Below, in pieces: positions 43,223 to 52,457 of a DNA stretch of 64,000 nucleotides (position 1 is the first letter of the stretch; each line of letters opens with the position of its first letter). Source of the DNA: Dinoroseobacter sp965279125 (GTDB lineage Bacteria > Pseudomonadota > Alphaproteobacteria > Rhodobacterales > Rhodobacteraceae); the NCBI GenBank assembly GCA_965279125.1, contig CBDIHL010000037.1, positions 1 to 64,000 on the forward strand, in the 5' to 3' direction. Under the pieces are notes generated by a model, which worked only from the letters and a program-made list of their open reading frames with translations, searched no databases and had not been told where the DNA came from. A program made the translations under genes and the position numbers.

Positions 43223-44382
43223 CCCATCGCCCCCACCAACTCACGCCCCACGAGCATCCGCCGGATCTCAGACGTGCCCGCCCCGATCTCCATCAGCTTC
43301 GCATCCCGGAACAACCGCGCCACCGGCGCATCCGCCAAGAACCCAGCCCCGCCCATCGCCTGCACCGCTTGGTGGGCCTGTTTCATCGCCTCCTCAGACG
43401 CGTACAAACAACACGCCGCCGCATCCTGGCGCGTCACATCCCCCCGATCGCAGGCCTTCGCGACCTCGTAAACATAGGCGCGCGCCGAGTTCAGCGCCGT
43501 GTACATATCGGCGATCTTGCCCTGCATCAGTTGGAAGCTGCCGATGGGTTGGCCGAACTGCTTGCGCTCGGCCATATAGGGCATGATCTCGTCCAGACAG
43601 GCCGCCATGATCCCGGTTCCGATCCCCGCGAGCACGACACGCTCATAATCGAGGCCGCTCATCAGCACCGCGACCCCGCGCCCTTCCTCCCCGAGCACGT
43701 TCTCGAAGGGCACTTCGACATCCTCGAAGATCAGCTCAGCCGTGTTGGACCCGCGCATCCCCAGCTTGTCGAAATGGGGCGAGGTGGAAAACCCGACCAT
43801 CGACTTCTCGATCAAGAACGCCGTCATGCCCTTGGACCCAGCCTCCGGATCGGTCTTGGCATAGACCACCAGCGTATCCGCATCCGGCCCGTTGGTGATC
43901 CAGTATTTCGTGCCATTCAGACGGTAATGATCGTTGCGCTTCTCGGCCCGCAGCTTCATCGACACCACGTCCGATCCAGCGCCAGCCTCGCTCATCGCAA
44001 GCGCACCGACATGCGCGCCCGATACCAAGCCCGGCAAGTACTTCGCCTTCTGCGCGTCCGTTCCGTTCAACTTGATCTGGTTCACACACAGGTTCGAGTG
44101 CGCGCCGTAGGACAACGAGACCGACGCACTCGCCCGCGCCACTTCCTCCACCGCCACGGTATGCGCCAAATATCCCATGCCCGCACCGCCGTAAGCCTCG
44201 TCGACGGTGATCCCCAGCAGGCCCAAATCGCCCATCTCACGCCACAACGCGGACGGAAACTCATTGGACCGATCCACCTCAGCCGCCAACGGCTTCACCC
44301 GCTCTTGCGCCCAAGAATGCACCATATCGCGCAAGGCATTCACATCCTCGCCCAAGTCAAATCGCATGGAGGCCTGAAACAT
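43219..44382 (-). CDS. liuA: Isovaleryl-CoA dehydrogenase
   Basis: 387-residue acyl-CoA dehydrogenase, first committed step of the leucine branch. Motifs are YGAHSNLCVNQI, then AMSEAGAGSDVVSMKL, NGTKYWITNGPDAD, FGQPIGSFQLMQGKIADMY and the C-terminal RLFRDAKLMEIGAGTSEIRR. The isovaleryl-type glutamate region YERVVLAGIGTGIM is present. The ATG at 44382 has GAGG seven bases upstream. It is the first gene of the liu operon. Confidence 0.93.
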   Translation of the reverse strand: MFQASMRFDLGEDVNALRDMVHSWAQERVKPLAAEVDRSNEFPSALWREMGDLGLLGITVDEAYGGAGMGYLAHTVAVEEVARASASVSLSYGAHSNLCVNQIKLNGTDAQKAKYLPGLVSGAHVGALAMSEAGAGSDVVSMKLRAEKRNDHYRLNGTKYWITNGPDADTLVVYAKTDPEAGSKGMTAFLIEKSMVGFSTSPHFDKLGMRGSNTAELIFEDVEVPFENVLGEEGRGVAVLMSGLDYERVVLAGIGTGIMAACLDEIMPYMAERKQFGQPIGSFQLMQGKIADMYTALNSARAYVYEVAKACDRGDVTRQDAAACCLYASEEAMKQAHQAVQAMGGAGFLADAPVARLFRDAKLMEIGAGTSEIRRMLVGRELVGAMG

Positions 44383-44397
44383 CACTCATCCTCGTTA

Positions 44398-44413
44398 TTG
44401 AACGCCCGTTCAA
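44398..44413. promoter_or_regulatory. TTGAACG-CC-CGTTCAA palindrome, likely TetR-type operator of the liu operon
   Basis: Perfect 7-base inverted repeat with a 2-base centre, 16 bases before the isovaleryl-CoA dehydrogenase ATG. TetR-family regulators of fatty-acid and branched-chain catabolism bind sites of this shape. No regulator gene is in the window, so the protein is unknown. Confidence 0.6.
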
Positions 44414-44446
44414 ATAATACGCGGACCCACGCCTCAGGTCAATCCG

Positions 44447-44472
44447 CCTGCTTTTTCTTGCTCTAAATACTC
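44447..44472 (-). repeat. GAGTATTT element (variant a) between aminotransferase and liu operon
   Basis: On the minus strand GAGTATTTAGAGCAAGAAAA then AGCAGG. It begins one base past the aminotransferase stop and strongly matches 28534-28562. Confidence 0.55.
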
Positions 44473-44473
44473 A

Positions 44474-45682
44474 CTACTCCGCCGCCAGCCCCTGCCACAC
44501 CGCCTCGGCCTCCCCCCGAATGATCGACGCAATCACCGCGCAATCCTCCAGCGAAAACGTCAACGGCAGGCGCATATCGATCAACCCCGAAAGCACCCGG
44601 TCCGTCTGCGCCAACACCGGCGGCGACGCATAAGCCCAATGCGCATAGCGACTGGTAAAGCCCACGGGCGCATCGACACCAAACCACTTTAGCTCCACGC
44701 CACGCGCCGCACAGCGCGCCAAAAACGCCTGCACTGCGTCCGGTTCCCACCCAGCCAACTGGAACTGGAACGAGGACGCCACAAACGCCTCGCCGTCGCG
44801 CCGCTGGATCAACCGCAAAGCCCCGCAATCGCGCAACCCCGCCTCTACCGCCGCATACCGCGCGTTCCACCGCGCCGCCTGCGCGGGCAAATCCGCCAAC
44901 TGAGGCCGCAAGATCGCGGCGCGCAAATGATCCATCCGCCCCGACACGTTCGGCACATCAAGGCGCACTTTCTCGAACACCTCCAAAGGCGGCGAAGCCG
45001 TGTGGCGCGCGTATAGCATATAGCTGCCCGATAGCAGGATCATCCGCGCGGCCAACTCCGCATCATCGGTGATCATCAGACCACCCTCGCCAGAGTTGAT
45101 ATGCTTATAGGTCTGCGTCGAAAAACACCCCACAGCGCCGAACCGCCCCGAGGCTTTGCCGCGCCAAGACGCCCCCATCGTATGGGCGCAATCCTCGATC
45201 ACCGTGACCCCTGCGCCATCACACAAGCCCATAAGCGCATCCATATCGCAAATATGCCCACGCATATGGCTGAGCATCAGAACCTTCGCGCCCGTCGCAA
45301 CGATCCGCGCCTCCAGATGGCCCAGATCGATCACCAGATCCTCGGTCACCTCCACAAAATCCGGCACCGCGCCCACCGCCGCAATCGCGCCGGGCACCGG
45401 GGCGAGCGTAAACGCGTTGGTCAACACAACCTGCCCCGGCTGCACCTGAAGCGCGCGCAAGGCAGCCCCCATCGCATACCCGCCCGAGGCCACCGCAAGG
45501 CAGTATTTCGCCCCCGTCTGGGCGGCGAACTCTTCCTCAAGACGCGACACCTCGCCCACCTCGTCGCCCACGAGGTTATAGCGGTGCAGGCGCCCCGTCT
45601 GCATCACGGCCAAGGCAGCGGCGATGGCGGCGTCCGGGATCGGTTCTTGCTGCGTAAAGCTGCCGGTGAATATCTCTGTCAT
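44474..45682 (-). CDS. DegT/DnrJ/EryC1-family aminotransferase
   Basis: 402 residues. PLP-dependent sugar-aminotransferase-type fold: FTGSFTQQEPIPDAAIAAAL, AVASGGYAMGAALRAL, VIEDCAHTMGASWRGK, and the PLP lysine in FSTQTYKHINSGEGGLM. Members usually aminate nucleotide-linked keto-sugars, but no sugar pathway is adjacent. The substrate is unknown. It is divergent from the MmgE/PrpD gene. Confidence 0.85.
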   Translation of the reverse strand: MTEIFTGSFTQQEPIPDAAIAAALAVMQTGRLHRYNLVGDEVGEVSRLEEEFAAQTGAKYCLAVASGGYAMGAALRALQVQPGQVVLTNAFTLAPVPGAIAAVGAVPDFVEVTEDLVIDLGHLEARIVATGAKVLMLSHMRGHICDMDALMGLCDGAGVTVIEDCAHTMGASWRGKASGRFGAVGCFSTQTYKHINSGEGGLMITDDAELAARMILLSGSYMLYARHTASPPLEVFEKVRLDVPNVSGRMDHLRAAILRPQLADLPAQAARWNARYAAVEAGLRDCGALRLIQRRDGEAFVASSFQFQLAGWEPDAVQAFLARCAARGVELKWFGVDAPVGFTSRYAHWAYASPPVLAQTDRVLSGLIDMRLPLTFSLEDCAVIASIIRGEAEAVWQGLAAE

Positions 45683-45788
45683 AGCACGACGATGGGGGGC
45701 AGCGGCACGCGCGTCAACGCCTCAAGCGTCTTGCGAGGGGGTCGCAGACAGAACAGAGTGCTCAGGAAACCCGCGCGAGGCTGACCAG

Positions 45789-47096
45789 ATGACCCGAGAC
45801 CTCTCCCCGATCCGCTACGCCGACGCGCCCCATGCGGTGCAAGAGCGTCTGGCCATGTGCCTGCTCGACCTGATGGGTGTCGGGTATGGCGGTGCGCAGA
45901 CGGACCTGTCGGACATCATTTGCCGCCATGCGACGCGCCATTATGGCGGGACGATGCCGTTTCTGTTTGCCGCAGGCACCGCCTCGCCCGTCGGCTTGGC
46001 CTTGGCCGGGGGCATGACCATCGACGCGCTCGACGGTCATGACGGGCACAACCTGACCAAGGGCCATGTGGGGTGCGGGCTGTTGCCGGGATTGCTGGCG
46101 CTGGCGCCTGAGGGCTGTTCGGGCGCGGAGTTCCTCGACGCTTTGCTGCTGGGCTACGAGGTCGGCACGCGGCTGGGCCAAGCGCTGCATGCGACGGCGC
46201 CGGACTACCATACGTCCGGTGCCTGGATCGCACCGACCGTGGCGATTGCGGGCGCGCGCCTGCGCGGCAACTCGCCGGATGTGGCGCGGCATGCGGCAGG
46301 CATTGCCGAATACCACGGGCCGCGCAGTCAGATGATGCGCTGCATCGATCATCCGACGATGGTCAAGGACGGCTCCGGCTGGGGGGCGATGGCAGGGGTG
46401 AGCGCGCTTTTGCTGGCCGAGGACGGCTTCACCGGCGCGCCCGCGATCACATTGGAGGCGCCTGAGACTGACGCACTGTTCTCCGATCTGGGCACCCGCT
46501 GGGCGGTGCTGGAGCAGTATTTCAAGCCCTATCCGGTGTGCCGCTGGGCCCAAGCCCCGGTTGAGGCGGCCCTTGAATTGCGCGCCGCCCATGCCTTGAA
46601 GCCCGGCCATATCAAGGCCATCGAGGTCGAGAGCTTCCACGAATGCGCGCGCCTCGCCACACTTGATCCAGATACGACCGAACAAGCGCAATATTCCACC
46701 GCGTTTCCGGTCGCCGTGGCGCTTGTCCATGGGACACTCGGGCCGGACAATCTGGATGGGCCGGGGCTGCTGGACCGCGAGGTTCGGCGCTTGGCCGCGA
46801 GCCTCACCTTCACCGAAAGCGCCGAGGCCAACGCCGCCTTTCCGGGCATCCGATTGGCGCGGGTCACGCTGCATCTGAGCGGGGGACGCACCCTCAAAAG
46901 CGGGTGGCATCATCCCAAATGGGATCACACCGCCCCGCCCAGCGTAGAGGAGGTGATCGACAAGTATCGCGCCCTCGTCCACCCGGTCATGGGGGTGGAG
47001 GATGCGATCCGGATCGAGGAGACGGTGTCGGATCTGGCCCGCCTACCCCTATCAGCCCTGACAGACTTAATCTGCGGGACAGTGCCAACGGGGTAA
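45789..47096 (+). CDS. MmgE/PrpD-family protein
   Basis: 435 residues. Family (2-methylcitrate dehydratase/cis-aconitate decarboxylase-like) motifs are MTIDALDGHDGHNLTKGHVG, then LLLGYEVGTRLGQALH, GAWIAPTVAIAGARL, FKPYPVCRWAQAPVEAAL and FPVAVALVHGTLGPD. The ATG at 45789 is preferred over a longer frame without homology. The reaction is not determined. The stop lies within the left palindrome of a paired element. Confidence 0.85.
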   Translation: MTRDLSPIRYADAPHAVQERLAMCLLDLMGVGYGGAQTDLSDIICRHATRHYGGTMPFLFAAGTASPVGLALAGGMTIDALDGHDGHNLTKGHVGCGLLPGLLALAPEGCSGAEFLDALLLGYEVGTRLGQALHATAPDYHTSGAWIAPTVAIAGARLRGNSPDVARHAAGIAEYHGPRSQMMRCIDHPTMVKDGSGWGAMAGVSALLLAEDGFTGAPAITLEAPETDALFSDLGTRWAVLEQYFKPYPVCRWAQAPVEAALELRAAHALKPGHIKAIEVESFHECARLATLDPDTTEQAQYSTAFPVAVALVHGTLGPDNLDGPGLLDREVRRLAASLTFTESAEANAAFPGIRLARVTLHLSGGRTLKSGWHHPKWDHTAPPSVEEVIDKYRALVHPVMGVEDAIRIEETVSDLARLPLSALTDLICGTVPTG

Positions 47097-47154
47097 GATT
47101 TTTCGGCCGAAAAATCTTACCCCGCCAAATATTTTCGGACGAAAATATTTGGCG
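47091..47154. repeat. Paired-palindrome intergenic element (type 2)
   Basis: Left: a perfect 32-base palindrome, 47091-47122, with arms GGGTAAGATTTTT around CGGCCG. Right: 47123-47154, arms CGCCAAATATTTTCG around GA. They fill the gap exactly: the left includes the MmgE/PrpD stop and the right ends one base before the convergent gene's stop. Likely a bidirectional terminator or RNA-stabilising element. Confidence 0.75.
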
Positions 47155-48375
47155 CTAACGCACCCGCTCGAACCGCTCCAAGGCCAGCCGGATCGTCGCT
47201 CCGCCATCGCCCAGCAAATTGAGTGCGAACATATGCACCCCCGGTTGCACCCGCACAGCCAGCAGAGAGTCCAAATTCTCGCCATTGTCATCATTGAACC
47301 CGATCTGGCGCCCCAGATCATCGAACATCGTCAGCGTCGGGTCTGCCTCAGCCAAGGCAATCGCCTCCACCAGCAGAACACCACCCTCTGGCATCTCAAC
47401 ACTGAACCAACTGGCCGTGCCCGCGCTCACGCGTACATCTTGGCGCGCCCGGTTCTCAAGCAGCCCCAGATCTGTGACCGGATAGCTGCCATCGAGCGGC
47501 GGAGCCGTCTGACCCTGGTCATAAAGGCTGCGTAAGTAATCCGCCTCGTTGAACTCCTGGACCGTGACCGTGATCGGCGCTGTCGCATCCGACAGTGCGC
47601 GCACGGACACGCAATACGTGCCTGCGGCCAAAGGCTGGTCTTGGTCGATGCGCGCGTTCAAACCGTCAAAGTCGTCATTCTCAGCGATGAGTGTTCCGGC
47701 CTCGTCGTAGAGGTAGATCAAAGGGTCAGCCGCTTCGTTCTCGGCCCGGATCGACACCGCAACGGTGCCATCGGTGGCAAAGCGGTAGAACGCTTCTGCC
47801 TCAGCCGCATGTGTCGCGCTCAAGGTAACCCCCGACGCGCCCAGTGCTGCGGTTCCGAGCTGCACCGCCGGGGTATCCGCCGTGCACGCCTCCAGATCTT
47901 GCTGGACGAATGAGCCCGACGTCAAAGCGGGCTGATCCATACGCCCAACTCGAATATCCGCCGTGACCGGATCACCGCCAAGGCCGCGCGTCAGCAAGCA
48001 ATACGCGCCCGGCTCCAGCATCACCTCGGCCCGCGAGGCCAAGCCGCCGCCCCCATCATCGTCGCTCGCGACAATCGCGCCTGAGGCATCCAGCAGGTCA
48101 ATAACCGTATCGCCCGACGCATCAGGCATCGCTTCCACGCGCACCTGCGTGGCGCTCGATACGCTGAACAGGCTTACGATCTCGCCGTTGCGCACCGCCG
48201 TTGCATTGGTGTCAAACGCCATCGCCGCGGTTGCGATATCAGACGTCTGCTCGTCTCCACCGATCCATGTGCCCGTCGCGCCCACGCCGCCACAGGACGG
48301 TGCTTGGGCCAAAGCGGGAACAGCCCCCGCCAGCAGGGCGGCGATGCTCACGGCGCCTAAATGTGAATATGTCAT
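47155..48375 (-). CDS. Secreted protein with three PPC-like repeats
   Basis: 406 residues with signal peptide (SIAALLAGAVPALAQA). Three beta-rich units have the bacterial pre-peptidase C-terminal pattern: IDLLDASGAIVASDDDGGGG, IYLYDEAGTLIAENDDFDG and LTMFDDLGRQIGFNDDNGEN, each followed by a PGxY/AGTYCVSV-type strand. Asp-rich loops may bind calcium. No protease domain is present, so it may be a surface or exported carbohydrate/protein-binding protein. Confidence 0.75.
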   Translation of the reverse strand: MTYSHLGAVSIAALLAGAVPALAQAPSCGGVGATGTWIGGDEQTSDIATAAMAFDTNATAVRNGEIVSLFSVSSATQVRVEAMPDASGDTVIDLLDASGAIVASDDDGGGGLASRAEVMLEPGAYCLLTRGLGGDPVTADIRVGRMDQPALTSGSFVQQDLEACTADTPAVQLGTAALGASGVTLSATHAAEAEAFYRFATDGTVAVSIRAENEAADPLIYLYDEAGTLIAENDDFDGLNARIDQDQPLAAGTYCVSVRALSDATAPITVTVQEFNEADYLRSLYDQGQTAPPLDGSYPVTDLGLLENRARQDVRVSAGTASWFSVEMPEGGVLLVEAIALAEADPTLTMFDDLGRQIGFNDDNGENLDSLLAVRVQPGVHMFALNLLGDGGATIRLALERFERVR

Positions 48376-48464
48376 CTCGTTCTCCCTCAGACTTCGATCC
48401 GTCTGAGGTCAGCCTAGCAAGAAGCAAGCCAGTGTGGCTACCGCGAAAGGCCCCGGGGCGCGGG

Positions 48465-49133
48465 CTAGGGGCAGACCTTCGCCAGCACCGCATCCAGATG
48501 GTCATAGTGGGGCAGCAGCGCTTGCGGCTCCAGCGCAACCATATCGCCCCCTGCCGGGCCAAACTCCACGAGGATCGACGGCACACCCGCCGCCCGTGCG
48601 GTCTCGCGATCCGTCACCGTATCGCCAATCAAGACCGAGCGCGCGCGATCGCCCCCCGCCCGGTCAACGGACGCAAAGAACGGTGCCGGGTCCGGCTTGC
48701 GCGTCGCCAAGGTATCCGCCCCGATCAAAGCGTCAAACTCCGCCCTCACGCCAAGCCGCGTCATCAACAACTCTGCCAAACCCTCGGGCTTATTCGTGCA
48801 AATCGCAACCTTATCGCCACCCGCGCGCAACCGCGCCACCGCCTCCATCGCGCCCTCATAAAGCACGGTGTGCACGTCAATCGCCTCAGCATAGGCGTCC
48901 AGCAGGACCGGATAGTACCGCGTCAAGACCGCCTCATCGACCGCCCCCACAGCGCGCTGCAACCCCAAACTCAGCATCGCCCGCCCCCCGCGCAAGGCCG
49001 TGCCCGCATCCGCGCCATGCACCAACCGCTCACTCAGTCCCATGTCGGCAAAGCAGGCATTGGCCGCGTTGATCAGGTCGCCGCTGGTATCGGCCAAGGT
49101 GCCGTCGAGGTCGAATACAATGCAGCGGGCCAT
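48465..49133 (-). CDS. gph: Phosphoglycolate phosphatase-type HAD hydrolase
   Basis: 222 residues. HAD motif I is CIVFDLDGTLADTSGDL, motif II ICTNKPEGLAE, lysine TRKPDPAPF and motif III VLIGDTVTDRETARAAG. The closest family is Gph/PGP, which removes 2-phosphoglycolate from DNA repair or oxygenation. Substrate specificity is inferred. It is divergent from glmU. Confidence 0.85.
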   Translation of the reverse strand: MARCIVFDLDGTLADTSGDLINAANACFADMGLSERLVHGADAGTALRGGRAMLSLGLQRAVGAVDEAVLTRYYPVLLDAYAEAIDVHTVLYEGAMEAVARLRAGGDKVAICTNKPEGLAELLMTRLGVRAEFDALIGADTLATRKPDPAPFFASVDRAGGDRARSVLIGDTVTDRETARAAGVPSILVEFGPAGGDMVALEPQALLPHYDHLDAVLAKVCP

Positions 49134-49278
49134 AGAGACGCCTCCGGTTTGTCGGCAACGCGCCGCCGATCTTGTAACGGGGCGAAACGAGGATTGAACC
49201 GCGCCCGCCTTGCGAGATGATCCCGGTTGAGTAATAGAGCATCTTCAAGAACACAAAGACGAATTGAGGGGAGTGGCG

Positions 49279-50637
49279 ATGAGTTGCGCGCTAATCGTGC
49301 TGGCCGCGGGGCAAGGCAGTCGGATGAACTCGGACCTGCCAAAGGTTCTGCACCCCATCGGGGCCGCGCCCCTGATCGCGCATGCCTTGCAAGCGGGCGC
49401 GTCTCTAGAGCCTGAGATGACCGTCGTCGTCACGGGCCACGGGGCCGAGTTGGTCGAGGCACGATTGGCGAAACTGGACCCCGAGCTGCGCTGCGTGCGC
49501 CAGACCGAGCAGCTTGGGACGGCCCATGCCGTCGGTCAGGCGAAATGGGCGCTTGAGGGGTTTTCCGGGGACGCGCTCGTGCTTTACGGCGACACGCCTT
49601 TTATCAGCACCGAGACTTTGGAGGCAATGCGCGCGGCCCGCGAAGGCGGCGCGGATGTCGTCGTGCTGGGGTTCGAGGCCGCGGATCCGGGCCGCTACGG
49701 GCGGCTTGTGACGGATGGCGATGCGCTTGAGAAAATCGTCGAGGCGAAGGATGCGAGCGAGGCCGAGCTGGCGATTACCTTGTGCAATTCCGGCGTCGTC
49801 ATGGCCGATGCCCAGACGCTATTCTCGCTGATCGAGGCGGTCGGCAACGACAATGCCTCGGGCGAATACTACCTGACCGACATCGTCGAAATCGCCCGCG
49901 CGCGTGACCTCAGCGCTGCCGTCGTGCGCTGCGACGAGGCCGAGACGCTGGGCATCAACACCCGCGCGGAGCTTGCAAAGGCCGAGGCCGCCTTCCAAGC
50001 CCGCGCCCGTGCGCAGGCGCTTGAGGATGGGGTGACGCTGGCCGATCCGGCGACCACATACTTCTCGCTCGACACGTTCTTGGGACGCGATACAGAAGTT
50101 GGCCCCAACGTCGTCTTCGGCCCCGGTGTCACCGTAGAAAGCGGCGCGAAAATCCACGCCTTCTGCCACCTCGAAGACTGCCACGTCTCGCGCGGCGCGA
50201 CCGTTGGGCCGTTCGCGCGGCTGCGCCCCGGTGCCGAGCTGTCGGAAAACACCCATATCGGCAACTTCGTCGAGATCAAGAACGCCAAGGTCGCCGAGGG
50301 CGCCAAGGTCAACCACCTGACCTATATCGGCGACGCGTCCATCGGGGAGCGCTCGAATATCGGCGCGGGCACGATCACCTGCAACTATGACGGCGTGTTC
50401 AAGCACCACACGGAAATCGGCGCGGATGTGTTCGTCGGCTCCAGCACGATGCTTGTGGCCCCGGTCAGCGTGGGGAGCGGCGCGATGACAGGCTCCGGCT
50501 CGGTCATCACCTCGGATGTGCCCGAGGGCGCATTGGCGCTGGGACGGGCCAAGCAGGTCACCAAAGAGGGTTTCGCGACCCGGCTGATGGCAAAACTACG
50601 CGCGGCAAAGGCCCGCAAAACCAACGAGGCAGGCTAA
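49279..50637 (+). CDS. glmU: Bifunctional N-acetylglucosamine-1-phosphate uridyltransferase / acetyltransferase
   Basis: 452 residues. The N-terminal uridyltransferase has LIVLAAGQGSRMNSDLPK, QTEQLGTAHAVGQA and YGDTPF. The C-terminal left-handed beta-helix has VTVESGAKIHAFCHLEDC and IGAGTITCNYDGVFKHHTEI. It makes UDP-GlcNAc. The ATG at 49279 follows GAGGGGAG; it couples to glmS through TAATG. Confidence 0.96.
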   Translation: MSCALIVLAAGQGSRMNSDLPKVLHPIGAAPLIAHALQAGASLEPEMTVVVTGHGAELVEARLAKLDPELRCVRQTEQLGTAHAVGQAKWALEGFSGDALVLYGDTPFISTETLEAMRAAREGGADVVVLGFEAADPGRYGRLVTDGDALEKIVEAKDASEAELAITLCNSGVVMADAQTLFSLIEAVGNDNASGEYYLTDIVEIARARDLSAAVVRCDEAETLGINTRAELAKAEAAFQARARAQALEDGVTLADPATTYFSLDTFLGRDTEVGPNVVFGPGVTVESGAKIHAFCHLEDCHVSRGATVGPFARLRPGAELSENTHIGNFVEIKNAKVAEGAKVNHLTYIGDASIGERSNIGAGTITCNYDGVFKHHTEIGADVFVGSSTMLVAPVSVGSGAMTGSGSVITSDVPEGALALGRAKQVTKEGFATRLMAKLRAAKARKTNEAG

Positions 50638-52457
50638 TGTGCGGAATCATCGGCGTTCTGGGCGATCACCAAGCGGCCCCCATCATGGTAGAGGCGCTCA
50701 AGCGGCTTGAGTATCGCGGCTATGACAGTGCCGGGATCGCGACAGTCCACGAGGGCACCCTCGATCGACGCCGCGCGGTCGGCAAGCTGGTGAACCTGTC
50801 GGACCTGCTGGTCGAGGCCCCGCTGGCGGGCAAATCCGGTATCGGTCACACCCGCTGGGCCACCCATGGAGCGCCCAATGTCGCCAACGCGCATCCGCAC
50901 CAATCCGGCCCCGTCGCGGTCGTGCATAACGGCATCATCGAGAACTTCCGCGATCTGCGCGCAGAACTCACCGCCGAGGGCGTGAATTTCGAGAGCGACA
51001 CCGACACCGAGACCATCGCCCAAGTCCTCGCCCGCGAAATCCGCGCCGGCAAAAACCACGTCGAGGCCGCGCGCGACACCATCGCCCAGCTGGAAGGGGC
51101 GTTCGCGCTGGCGATCCTGTTTGACGGCGAGGAAGACTTGCTGATCGCCGCGCGCCGTGGCTCGCCCTTGGCCATCGGGCATGGCGATGGCGAGATGTTC
51201 GTCGGCTCGGACGCGATTGCCTTGGCGCCGCTGACCCACCGCATCACCTATCTGGACGAGGGCGATTGGTGCATCCTGACCCGCGCCGGGGTCGAGATTT
51301 TTGACGACACCAACCAACCCGTGCAGCGCACCGAGACGCAAATCAAGCTCGACGCCACACGGATCGAGAAGGCCGGCCACCGTCACTTCATGGCCAAGGA
51401 AATGGCCGAGCAGCCGACGGTGCTCGCCGACGCGCTCGCCCACTATATCGCCAAGGACGGCACGATTGATCTGCCCGACACCTTGCCAGATTTCAACGGC
51501 GTCGACCGCCTGATCATGGTCGCGTGCGGCACCGCCTTCTACGCCTGCCAGACCGCGAAATACTGGTTCGAACAGATCGCGGGCATCCCGGTCGAGATCG
51601 ACGTGGCGTCCGAGTTCCGCTACCGCGAGCCGCCCATCGGGGCCGCGAATGTGGCGCTCTTCGTCAGCCAGTCGGGCGAGACCGCTGACACGCTCGCGGC
51701 GCTGCGCTACTGCGCCGGAAAGGCCAGCGATATCGTCTCGGTGGTCAATGTGCCCGAAAGCTCCATCGCCCGCGAAAGCGACGTGGCCCTGCCGATCCTT
51801 GCGGGGGTCGAGGTTGGGGTTGCGTCCACGAAAGCGTTCACCTGTCAGTTGACGGTGCTGGCATTGCTGGCGTTGCGCGCGGCGCACCAGCGGGGTCGGC
51901 TGAGCGATGCAGAACTGTCTGAGAAAGTCGATCAGTTGCGCGCCGTGCCGGGCCTGATCAACCTCGCGCTGGGGATTGAAGGCGATGTCGAGGGCCTCAG
52001 CCACGAACTCGCCAAAGCCCGCGACATCCTCTTCCTCGGGCGCGGCGCGATGTTCCCGCTGGCCATGGAGGGCGCGCTGAAGCTCAAGGAGATCAGCTAT
52101 ATCCATGCCGAGGGCTACGCCTCAGGCGAGCTAAAGCACGGCCCCATAGCGCTGGTGGACGAGGCCGTTCCGGTCATCGTCTTCGCGCCGACTGACCCCC
52201 TGTTCGACAAGACCGTCAGCAACATGCAGGAGGTCATGGCACGCTCCGGCAAGGTGCTTCTGGTCACCGACAAAGCCGGGGCCGAACGCGCAGAACATGG
52301 CACGTGGGAAACGCTGATCATGCCGACCTGCGATCCGGTCTTCGCGCCGATTGTCTACGCGCTGCCCGCCCAGATGCTCGCCTACCACACGGCGCTCGCC
52401 AAAGGCACGGACGTAGACCAGCCCCGCAACCTCGCCAAATCGGTGACAGTGGAATGA
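50637..52457 (+). CDS. glmS: Glutamine--fructose-6-phosphate aminotransferase
   Basis: 606 residues. Cys2 amidotransferase start MCGIIGVLGDH, HTRWATHGAPN and HNGIIENF. Two SIS domains have VACGTAFYACQTAKYW and SQSGETADTLAALR, and the C-terminus is AKGTDVDQPRNLAKSVTVE. Supplies glucosamine-6-phosphate to the GlmU pathway. The ATG overlaps the glmU stop. Confidence 0.97.
   Translation: MCGIIGVLGDHQAAPIMVEALKRLEYRGYDSAGIATVHEGTLDRRRAVGKLVNLSDLLVEAPLAGKSGIGHTRWATHGAPNVANAHPHQSGPVAVVHNGIIENFRDLRAELTAEGVNFESDTDTETIAQVLAREIRAGKNHVEAARDTIAQLEGAFALAILFDGEEDLLIAARRGSPLAIGHGDGEMFVGSDAIALAPLTHRITYLDEGDWCILTRAGVEIFDDTNQPVQRTETQIKLDATRIEKAGHRHFMAKEMAEQPTVLADALAHYIAKDGTIDLPDTLPDFNGVDRLIMVACGTAFYACQTAKYWFEQIAGIPVEIDVASEFRYREPPIGAANVALFVSQSGETADTLAALRYCAGKASDIVSVVNVPESSIARESDVALPILAGVEVGVASTKAFTCQLTVLALLALRAAHQRGRLSDAELSEKVDQLRAVPGLINLALGIEGDVEGLSHELAKARDILFLGRGAMFPLAMEGALKLKEISYIHAEGYASGELKHGPIALVDEAVPVIVFAPTDPLFDKTVSNMQEVMARSGKVLLVTDKAGAERAEHGTWETLIMPTCDPVFAPIVYALPAQMLAYHTALAKGTDVDQPRNLAKSVTVE

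Noticed and set aside
50634..52106. 490-codon minus-strand frame
   Set aside because: Antisense to glmS, which is unambiguous.
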